From Bacteroidales bacterium (GTDB lineage Bacteria; Bacteroidota; Bacteroidia; Bacteroidales; UBA3824), in the NCBI GenBank assembly GCA_017541145.1, contig JAFXZT010000061.1, positions 1-41,800 on the forward strand: a DNA stretch of 41,800 nucleotides, read 5' to 3'. A model generated the notes under the pieces. The model was not told the origin of the DNA, ran no database searches, and saw only the letters and a list, made by a program, of their open reading frames with translations. The number at the start of each line of letters is the position of its first letter. Within the stretch, counting starts at the first letter, position 1. Positions 28,757 to 35,577 of the stretch are shown here, piece by piece. The position numbers were made by a program, and so were the translations under genes.

Positions 28757-30217
28757 TTATTTATCGTGTTTTACGATATTCCATTTGGAATTGTCGGTAT
28801 TGTAGTCCCATTCTTTTAGAATAGGAGTGCTGTCGCCGATAGAGTATAGTACAAATTTGGTGTTGTCGGAATTTTCTCCGGCAAGACGTTTCGGCATAAT
28901 TCTGTAATTGCCGTCGATGGTTTGTTCTATGCGCCAGAGTTGGGTATCAAGTCCGGAGTATTTTTCGGTGGCTTTTACTTCAAAATTTTCTGCCGCTGTT
29001 AATGCTCTGTCGGTACCTTCGATTGTGATTTTGAAATATGGATTTCCGAGGTAGCCGCCTTTGTCGGTTACGGCTTCAATCTTCCAATTTTGATTCGGAC
29101 GGAACATAAAATCGCTCAAACGTACTTCAATATCTCCTTTTTTCCAATTCTTTTCTACATCAGAAAGTTGTTGAAATTTAAGGGTATCAACTTTTTGTTT
29201 AGGATCGATTTTCCACCAAGCCTGACGGTCTTGCGGTATGCGTACAAAATCAGTAGCAATTTCCAAAGCGTAACCGCGGCGTTCTGATTGAATTTCATAA
29301 ACTCCCGGTTTAATTTTTTCGCCGGCTTTGGGCCAACCGTTTTTCCATGTTAACGGTAATATTGCCAAAACACTGCGACCGCCTTGATTGAAATCTGCTT
29401 CCCAGTGACACGACATCACTTCAATACCTTCGTCAACAACAAAACGGCCGAAATGTCCTGCGCCGACAGCTCTGTCGCCGGTTGCTACTACCATTTTGCC
29501 GCCGCCTTGTTTCATATCGCGGTTTACATTGTCGAGGTACGGACCTTTTACATCCTTTGAGCGGCCTACTACGATGTTATAAGTAGAATTTACACCGTCG
29601 CAGCATGTACCGTGAGTGCCAAGAAGATAAAACCAACCGTCGCGATAAAGTAAATCTGTAGCCTCGCAGTCTATTGCGATATCTATCGGTTCATAGCCTT
29701 CAAGACGTTTTCCTGTTTCGGGATCGAGTTCCACCATGCGGATATTTCCGAAATATGTTCCGTAACTTACCCAAAGACGGTTTTGCTCAGGAATATACAA
29801 AAGTCCGGCATCGATAGCATCGCAATCTTCCATACCGTCTGACATCGCTACCTCAATCGGTTTGGAGTATTTGAAATCAGGCGATTTTGGGTCTAAGGTT
29901 TTGTTCCACATCGTGAGAATTCTACCGTAGTGACCGCCGCCAAGTCCGCCGCCTGTTGCGCTGTATGCCACGAGGTATCTGTCTTTGATTTTTACAACAT
30001 CGGGAGCCGCACCGCCGCCGGGACGCTCAGCACCGCCTTTCCAAGTCCAGCCGCCGTCTTCGGATATCAAACCGCCGCTGCCGGTGCCAAATGTGTAATA
30101 TTTTCCATCACATTCTGCCAATGTTGACGGATCATGGATGTAGGGTTGACCGGTTTGCGCACAGAGTACTCCGGCTGAAAACACAGTCAGTATTGTAGAT
30201 ACAAATTTCTTTGCCAT
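28757..30217 (-). CDS. glycoside hydrolase family 43-type enzyme (arabinanase-like) with C-terminal lectin-like domain
   Basis: A 486-aa exported enzyme (signal peptide ending VLCAQ). Residues about 22-310 look like the five-bladed propeller of GH43. The three expected acids are Asp 29 (IHDPS), Asp 136 (DAIDAGLLY) and Glu 185 (DCEATDLLYRDGWFYLL). The pattern resembles the arabinanase branch of GH43, which hydrolyses alpha-1,5-arabinan. The C-terminal part (about 330-486) has repeats around WWKID, NWKIEAV, LWRIEQ and KWNIVKH, typical of a beta-trefoil/ricin-type fold, probably a carbohydrate-binding domain. It lies between another GH43 gene and GH5, all leftward. Confidence 0.87.
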   Translation of the reverse strand: MAKKFVSTILTVFSAGVLCAQTGQPYIHDPSTLAECDGKYYTFGTGSGGLISEDGGWTWKGGAERPGGGAAPDVVKIKDRYLVAYSATGGGLGGGHYGRILTMWNKTLDPKSPDFKYSKPIEVAMSDGMEDCDAIDAGLLYIPEQNRLWVSYGTYFGNIRMVELDPETGKRLEGYEPIDIAIDCEATDLLYRDGWFYLLGTHGTCCDGVNSTYNIVVGRSKDVKGPYLDNVNRDMKQGGGKMVVATGDRAVGAGHFGRFVVDEGIEVMSCHWEADFNQGGRSVLAILPLTWKNGWPKAGEKIKPGVYEIQSERRGYALEIATDFVRIPQDRQAWWKIDPKQKVDTLKFQQLSDVEKNWKKGDIEVRLSDFMFRPNQNWKIEAVTDKGGYLGNPYFKITIEGTDRALTAAENFEVKATEKYSGLDTQLWRIEQTIDGNYRIMPKRLAGENSDNTKFVLYSIGDSTPILKEWDYNTDNSKWNIVKHDK

Positions 30218-30247
30218 TTTTATTCTGATTTTTGGTTATTGCTGCAA

Positions 30248-30304
30248 TTACCTGACATCTTTTTGTTAACATCAATTATTTTTGCAGTTGGGAATATCAG
30301 GTAA
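30248..30304. other. inverted repeat between the two GH43 genes
   Basis: TTACCTGA at 30248-30255 pairs with TCAGGTAA at 30297-30304 around a 41-base loop, with partial pairing just inside. It could be an operator or a weak RNA structure; no T-run follows directly. Confidence 0.4.
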
Positions 30305-30333
30305 ATTGAGCAATTTTTTTGGTGATTGATTTT

Positions 30334-32322
30334 TTATTCTATTCTGATATTTCTTACGGGATTAAGATTTTTGTCGATAAAACGTACACAAAAATCGCTC
30401 ATGCCCGGACCGTTGATTACTGCGCCTCTCAACACGTTGCGGCCTTTTTTGAGTGTAACGGATTTTGATACACAATCATCTTTTACCATACGGCGGTCGC
30501 CCTGCATAAGCAGGATTTTTTCGTCGTTGAGCCACCAGCAAGATGCTGAGTTGCTGCCTACTGCAAGTCTTACATTTTCGATATCTTCATCGCAATTAAT
30601 TACTGTAACGGCAGAATACAATACACCGTAGTATTTTTTTGAATACATCTCTGAAAATCTGAATAGTTTTACATTGAATCTTTCGCTGTCGGTTTTGTGC
30701 CAAACAAGATTCTGATTATTATATTTTACTTTTTGATTGTCAGAGGGTTGTGTTGCAAACAATTTTGTATAATTGCTGTTGCAGAATACGCTGTCAAGAT
30801 ACGAATCGGTAAAAATGGCATTTGTAAAAAGATCCATGTTTATCGGCTCAAGGATATGCCAGCGTTTGATAAAGCCGTCGTTGTCAGGCTGCAAAAAAGT
30901 GGAAGAAGGCTTGGAAAAATACTTCTCAGAGTTTTTAAATTGTATATTGTCGATATTTAAGCCTCCTTCCTCTGTTGAAATATAAAGGTCGGTAATATTT
31001 TTAGGCAGATAATTTACGGGCGCAGTAACGGTAAGCCACTGACCGCTGTAATCGCGTTTAAACTGACCTTCGGTGATACAAACCACTTTGAATTGGGCAA
31101 TTATTTTGCCTTTTGCGTTTTTGTCGCGGATTATGAAACTTGTATTTTTGTCGGCTTTAACATTGGCTGTTACATAACCGTTTTCAAATTTAGAAAAGTC
31201 AACATCGTTGAATGTTAAATAACTTCCTTTCTTTTCTAAACGAGCCGACCAGCCTTGAAATTTGTCTTCCTCGTCCAAGAATTCGATTTTTACATCGGAT
31301 GAGGCTGAGCTGTATCTGTCAACTTCGATTTTGGAAAGAGCGTCCACAATACCTACGCCGCGAAGTGTCGGAGTTACTTCTTTGATTGTGCCGTCGGGAT
31401 TGAAATAGAGTTTCTCGATTCTTACGCTGCGGCGTTTGTCATCGTTGGGAGAGTAGTCGTTTTGATGATAAAACAAATACCATTGACCTTTGAAATTTAC
31501 GATGGAATGATGATTTGTCCAACAGCCGTTGGCATGTTCTTTCATTATCAAACCTTTGTATTCGTATGGTCCCATCGGATGTTTGCTCATTGCATATCCG
31601 AGTACTTCGGTGTTTTCTCTTACGTAAGGATATGTAAGATAGAAATTTCCGTTGTATTCAAAAGCAAACGGACCTTCGGCTTGTCGCGAGGGCAAATCTT
31701 TCAAGCAGTTGACGCCGCTCATCTGAAATTCTCTTTCACCGAATTTAATGGTTTCAACAGGGGTGTCGTCCTCAATTTCAATCATATTGTCCTTGAGTTT
31801 TGCACATCGTCCCGGTCCCCAAAACAAGTAGGCATTGCCGTCGCTTGCAAGCAGCACGCAAGGATCGATGCCGCCTACACCTTGGATATTGGTTTTCACC
31901 GGAGTAAACGGGCCTTCGGGTTTGTCAGCAATTGCTACACCAATTGTAAAACCGTGTCCGTCTTTGGGTGCATCAGGAAAATAGAAATAGTATTTTCCGT
32001 TGCGTTCCACACAATCGGGAGCCCACATGCTGTAAGCTCCGGGATTGCCCCAGGGTACATCTTTTTGATTGATAATTACGCCGTGGTCTTTCCAATCAGT
32101 TAAATTTTCAGATGAAAAAACATGATAATCTTCCATGCAAAACCAGTCTTCCCTCACGCCTTCGGGCAACGGTTTTGGAGGATTGATGTCATGGGACGGA
32201 TAAAGATAAACTTTACCGTTGAAGACCCTTGCAGTAGGGTCGGCGCAAAATTGATTATGAATTATTGGATTTTGCGCATGAAGTGTTAGCGGTAAAAATA
32301 ATAATGGTAAAAATTGTCTCAT
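30334..32322 (-). CDS. glycoside hydrolase family 43-type enzyme with carbohydrate-binding module
   Basis: A 662-aa exported enzyme (signal peptide ending LTLHAQ). Residues 18-330 form a GH43 propeller of the beta-xylosidase/arabinofuranosidase type: Asp 28 in FCADPTA, the Asp of GGIDPCVLL and the acid Glu of RQAEGPFAFEYNGNFYLTYP, then HHSIV and YLFYHQ. A CBM6-like beta-sandwich follows (about 350-480), with WSARLEKKGSYL and LTVTAPVNY. The last 180 residues are a further domain that I cannot name with confidence. It is the first of three leftward hydrolase genes and has a motif in its upstream DNA that also occurs before the esterase gene at 38701. Confidence 0.9.
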   Translation of the reverse strand: MRQFLPLLFLPLTLHAQNPIIHNQFCADPTARVFNGKVYLYPSHDINPPKPLPEGVREDWFCMEDYHVFSSENLTDWKDHGVIINQKDVPWGNPGAYSMWAPDCVERNGKYYFYFPDAPKDGHGFTIGVAIADKPEGPFTPVKTNIQGVGGIDPCVLLASDGNAYLFWGPGRCAKLKDNMIEIEDDTPVETIKFGEREFQMSGVNCLKDLPSRQAEGPFAFEYNGNFYLTYPYVRENTEVLGYAMSKHPMGPYEYKGLIMKEHANGCWTNHHSIVNFKGQWYLFYHQNDYSPNDDKRRSVRIEKLYFNPDGTIKEVTPTLRGVGIVDALSKIEVDRYSSASSDVKIEFLDEEDKFQGWSARLEKKGSYLTFNDVDFSKFENGYVTANVKADKNTSFIIRDKNAKGKIIAQFKVVCITEGQFKRDYSGQWLTVTAPVNYLPKNITDLYISTEEGGLNIDNIQFKNSEKYFSKPSSTFLQPDNDGFIKRWHILEPINMDLFTNAIFTDSYLDSVFCNSNYTKLFATQPSDNQKVKYNNQNLVWHKTDSERFNVKLFRFSEMYSKKYYGVLYSAVTVINCDEDIENVRLAVGSNSASCWWLNDEKILLMQGDRRMVKDDCVSKSVTLKKGRNVLRGAVINGPGMSDFCVRFIDKNLNPVRNIRIE

Positions 32323-32619
32323 AGGTTAAAAAATTTTGCGTAAAATTAGATTTTTGCATTGAGATTCCACTTACGTTTTTGTTACAAAGTATTATCGGGA
32401 TGTAACATGACATGTTTTTTTTTGTTACAAATCCGTAAAAAACGTATTGACGTAAATAATCAGATGAAAAATATTCGGATTTTTTATTTTTTTTGAGTTT
32501 TCCGTAATTGAGATATTTTAAAAAAGTTAATTAAAAAAAATGCTAAAATTATTTTTTTTGTCATTAATTTTTTGTTTTCTTTGAAACACTTTATTTTCTA
32601 ATCCAAAAATTTATATATT
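32323..32619. other. 297-base divergent regulatory region
   Basis: Separates the leftward GH43 gene from the small membrane-protein gene. It holds a 39-base motif shared with the esterase promoter, a palindrome ACATGACATGT at 32405-32415, and a partial second copy of the motif in the other direction (TACAAATCCGTAAA at 32426-32439). No open frame worth naming. Confidence 0.55.
32369..32407 (-). promoter_or_regulatory. putative operator shared with the esterase gene
   Basis: On the minus strand TGTTACATC, ten bases, TTTG and ACAAAAACGTAA occur in the same order and spacing as at 38771-38809 before the esterase gene; 28 of 39 positions are identical. The motif ends 46 bases before the GH43 start codon. 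Confidence 0.5.
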
Positions 32620-32790
32620 ATGAAACTATCAGCACCTAAGAATTCTGTATGGATAGTTGCTGTAGTACTTGGTGTACTCGGCATTCTCGGAAAATTTGTA
32701 GCGATACCGTATGTATCGCAGTATGCATTTGCAATTTTGGCAGTAGGCTTTGTAATTTTGGCAATTGCCTGTCTGTTGAAAAATGTTTAA
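32620..32790 (+). CDS. small two-helix membrane protein
   Basis: A 56-aa protein starting MKLSAPKNSVWIVAVVLGVL. It has two hydrophobic helices (about residues 10-26 and 32-52) joined by a short polar turn, so it should span the inner membrane twice. Similar short proteins that begin with M-K-[IL]-S-A-P-K are common in Bacteroidetes as conserved proteins of unknown function, which supports it as a real gene. It has no close neighbour in the same direction. Start chosen at the first ATG after the AT-rich leader; frame use and composition are consistent with coding. Confidence 0.75.
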   Translation: MKLSAPKNSVWIVAVVLGVLGILGKFVAIPYVSQYAFAILAVGFVILAIACLLKNV

Positions 32791-32813
32791 TTTTTTTATG
32801 AAATTTGATAAAA

Positions 32814-32846
32814 ACAAAGGGTATTCTTTTTTAGGATACCCTTTGT
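32814..32846. terminator. hairpin downstream of the small membrane-protein gene
   Basis: ACAAAGGGTAT at 32814-32824 pairs perfectly with 32836-32846. T-rich DNA lies on both sides but no tight T-run follows, so it is a probable but not ideal terminator. Confidence 0.55.
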
Positions 32847-32935
32847 TCGTGTATAATCTTTTTTTTGGTGAAAGTTGATTTTATTTTTGTTTTATTTTTA
32901 TACTTTGGTTTAATAGTTAAATTAATCTGGTAAAA

Positions 32936-32943
32936 TATTTTTG
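32936..32943 (+). promoter_or_regulatory. predicted -7 element for the barrel gene
   Basis: TATTTTTG matches TAnnTTTG 29 bases before the start codon at 32973. The nearest TTTG (32904-32907) is 28 bases upstream, too far for a standard pair. Confidence 0.4.
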
Positions 32944-32972
32944 CGGTATAAAAATAAAAATAAAATAAGCAG

Positions 32973-35286
32973 ATGAAAAAGATAATTTTATTAATTTTTT
33001 GTTTTTCAGTAACAAAATTATTTGCACAAAACACAATTAAAGGTACAATTTATGACCAAAACAACGAGCCTGTAGATTTGGCTTTTGTAAATGTATTCAA
33101 CGATTCTGTATTAATTAGCAGAGTCTATTCCGAAAAAGCCGGATTATTTTCTCTTGATTTGGAATCCGGAATTTACAAGTTTCAAATCGGATTTTTTGAG
33201 ACCGTCGGACTTGATACTTTAATTTCGGTTGATAGAAATATCGATTTGGGCAAAATCGCTATCAACACTTCAAAAGAGTTGGACGAAATTACGATCTCAG
33301 AACGCAAAAATATTATTACTCAAAAAGCCGACAGAATGGTTTACAATGTCGCAAACGATAAATTCACGGAAGGTCGTTCCGCTTTGGAGGCAATAGCGCG
33401 AGCTCCAAGAATCACTGTCAACAAACAGCAGAAAACAATTTCGATGTCAGGCAGAAACGGAGTGAAAATTCTTCTTGACGGAAGACTTCAAGAAGACGCA
33501 ACAGCACGAGACATCATCCAAAACCTAAGAGCCGAAGATATCGAAAGTATCGAAGTAATTCCTATTCCGCCGTCAAAATATTCTGCGTCTGAGAATTACG
33601 GAATGATAAATATTGTTACCAAAAATAGTAAAAACTACGGATTTAGTGGAAACGCCGATCTTGAATATGATTTTATTAACAGCGAATACGATGTATGCGG
33701 AGGACTAACTCTCAACTACCGAAGCAAAAAATTAGAAATTAAGGTGGGAATAGAGCCGGAGTTCGATAATATCACAAACGAGTCTGTTTCAGAATACCGC
33801 TACACGGACTCGCTTTTCAAAACCTCAGGATATTATTCAGGTCCTGACAAAGATTTTTCAACACATGAAATTATAAAATTCCGACCTAATGATAAAGTGG
33901 AAACAGGCGTGGTTTTCGACTACTACAAATCGGATGTTGATATGACAGACCGTAGGGTTTCGTCTATGAGCGGCTCCAAAAACGACTTTATAGAAAACTC
34001 GGTTTCAAAATACTCAATAATTACCAAAATATTGAACTTTTCTGCGTATGCTGATTATAATTTTTCAAGTGACGGTAAAAAAGTTTCGCTTACTTATAAC
34101 TTTACGCAAAAAGATATGGACGAGAAAATGGGCATGAATTCCGACAAAAGCGGCAATTTGTCAGACAACAAAATCTCATGGCTCAACAAATACCGTGTCG
34201 GCAATCCTATGCTTGATTTTTATCTGCCTTTTGGCAAGACGGCTATCGAGACCGGTGTTTCGGGTCTTTTTATAAACAATGACAACAACGTCAGCGATGT
34301 TTCAAGCGAGGATTTCAATTACACTGAGCAGACTTACGCGGCATACGTTTCGGCATCTCGCAAGTTGGGTGAAAAAGTAAGTGTGAAACTTGGTTTAAGA
34401 TACGAGACTGCTGATATTAACGGCAAAATAAAAGACTACGACGTAACATTCGACAACAAATTCTCAAACTTTTTCCCGACAGTTAATTTTGCGTTCCAGC
34501 CCAATGACGACAACTCTTTCACGCTGAGTTACGCCAAAAGAATCAGCCGTCCGGGATTTCCGGCACTCAATCCGTTTAGGGTATACAAAAACGCGACATC
34601 GTACAGCGTCGGAAATCCGGAAATCCAACCTCAGTTTTTTCACAATTTTGAAGTAAGCTACACATTCAATGACTTATATGTTCACTCTTGGTTGATGTTT
34701 TCAAACGACAAGATTATTACCGTAGAGCGCATAACTCCAGAGGGATTGGCAGAGTCTAAGTTAGAAAACGGTGTCAACGAAAAACAATGGGGAGCGGGTG
34801 CTGATTATATGCTTTATCCAGCCGATTGGTTGGAAATCTCGCTTTCTGCAAATGCAAAGTATCGTTCTTTCGATGGCTGTAAAAAAGAATTCAAAATAGA
34901 ACACTCGGAAGGCTGGGGCGGTGAGTTTGAATCAACAATTGATTTTTATCTTAATCCGTCTCAAACGCTCTCGGCTGAAGTTTATGTTATTTATTACACA
35001 CCGCACATCGGTTTTTAACGGCGCTAAAGAAGAAAACAGCACACTTACGTGTTTTTCATTAGCGTATGATTCTCCTAACGATAAATTTAGTGTCTCAGTT
35101 TTCGCGATGGATATTTTCAATCAAAATTTTTCCCGCGCAACAACCCGTTACAAAGACTATGAGATAAAAAGCACTTATTGGGCGTTTTCAAAATATTTTG
35201 GAGTTTCGCTCAGTTACAAGTTTGGAAAACAATCAGTAAAAGATGTAAATAAATTCTTAAAAGTAGAAGGCAAAAATAGGATGTAA
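32973..35286 (+). pseudogene. outer-membrane beta-barrel (TonB-receptor-like) protein, frameshifted near its end
   Basis: An exported barrel protein: signal peptide (ending KLFAQ), CarboxypepD-regulatory-like domain (about 20-95, IKGTIYDQNNEPVD), TonB plug-like region (about 115-215, with SGRNGVKILLDGR and YGMINIVTKN) and a barrel. It fits the outer-membrane beta-barrel family related to TonB-dependent receptors. The first frame stops at 35018 after 681 residues. The missing barrel strands continue in the next frame to 35286, and removing one T from the run at 35012-35016 restores GFNGAKEE and a 770-aa protein ending in a normal last strand (GVSLSYKFG). The shift is a sequencing error, slippage, or a real knock-out. 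It lies just upstream of the 49-aa peptide gene and may be its receptor or exit pore; this is inference. Confidence 0.8.
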
Positions 35287-35303
35287 AAAAATAAAAAGGT
35301 AAA

Positions 35304-35336
35304 GCGGGAGGCCTTAGAAATTTCCGCATTTTTTAT
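35304..35336 (+). terminator. possible weak terminator after the barrel gene
   Basis: GCGGGAG at 35304-35310 can pair with TTTCCGC at 35321-35327 using two G-T pairs, followed by a T-rich run. Partial read-through into the peptide gene is possible. Confidence 0.45.
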
Positions 35337-35360
35337 TTTAATTTTCTAAATTTATGGATT

Positions 35361-35510
35361 ATGAAAAAAATCTCTAAATTGGACTTGGAAAAGAAAATGG
35401 AAATCCAAGAAATGAGACAAATTAAAGCCGGACAACAGCAACATGTAAAAACAAAATCCGACGGCGGTACAACCAAAAGCCAGGCAAATGACCATGATAG
35501 TGCTAATTAA
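35361..35510 (+). CDS. RiPP-like precursor peptide
   Basis: A 49-aa peptide gene. The leader MKKISKLDLEKKMEIQEM is followed by RQIKAG, closely resembling the Bacteroidetes double-glycine leader family (TIGR04149 type: MKK, basic/leucine-rich helix, then EM-x-x-[IL]-K-G-G). Here Ala-Gly replaces Gly-Gly. The following core, about 25 residues (QQQHVKTKSDGGTTKSQAND...), is polar and has no Cys or Trp but several Ser, Thr, Lys and Asn. That excludes lanthionine or disulfide chemistry and could fit glycosylation or side-chain linkage; this is inference. It lies 74 bases after the barrel gene and 67 before the fusion gene, separated from the latter by a terminator. Confidence 0.68.
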   Translation: MKKISKLDLEKKMEIQEMRQIKAGQQQHVKTKSDGGTTKSQANDHDSAN

Positions 35511-35525
35511 TAAATGTAAAAAAAC

Positions 35526-35556
35526 TTGGCAGTTTTGACGTTTTGCAGTAATTTTG
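35526..35556 (+). promoter_or_regulatory. predicted promoter of the 712-aa fusion gene
   Basis: TTG at 35526-35528, 20 bases, then TAATTTTG at 35549-35556. The -7 element lies inside the loop of the terminator palindrome at 35529-35571, so DNA shape and transcript folding compete at one site. The implied leader is about 15 bases. Confidence 0.55.
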
Positions 35557-35577
35557 CGGCGTTAAAACTGCTTTTTT
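35529..35577 (+). terminator. intrinsic terminator whose T-run abuts the next start codon
   Basis: GCAGTTTTGACG at 35529-35540 pairs with 35560-35571 (12 bp, one G-T pair), loop of 19 bases, then six T at 35572-35577. ATG of the fusion gene is at 35578. It should end the peptide transcript; any read-through RNA would have the start region tied to the stem. Confidence 0.8.

Noticed and set aside
31462-32103. 213-codon plus-strand frame inside the outer GH43 gene
   Set aside because: Antisense to a clear enzyme gene with catalytic residues; no motif or start context of its own.
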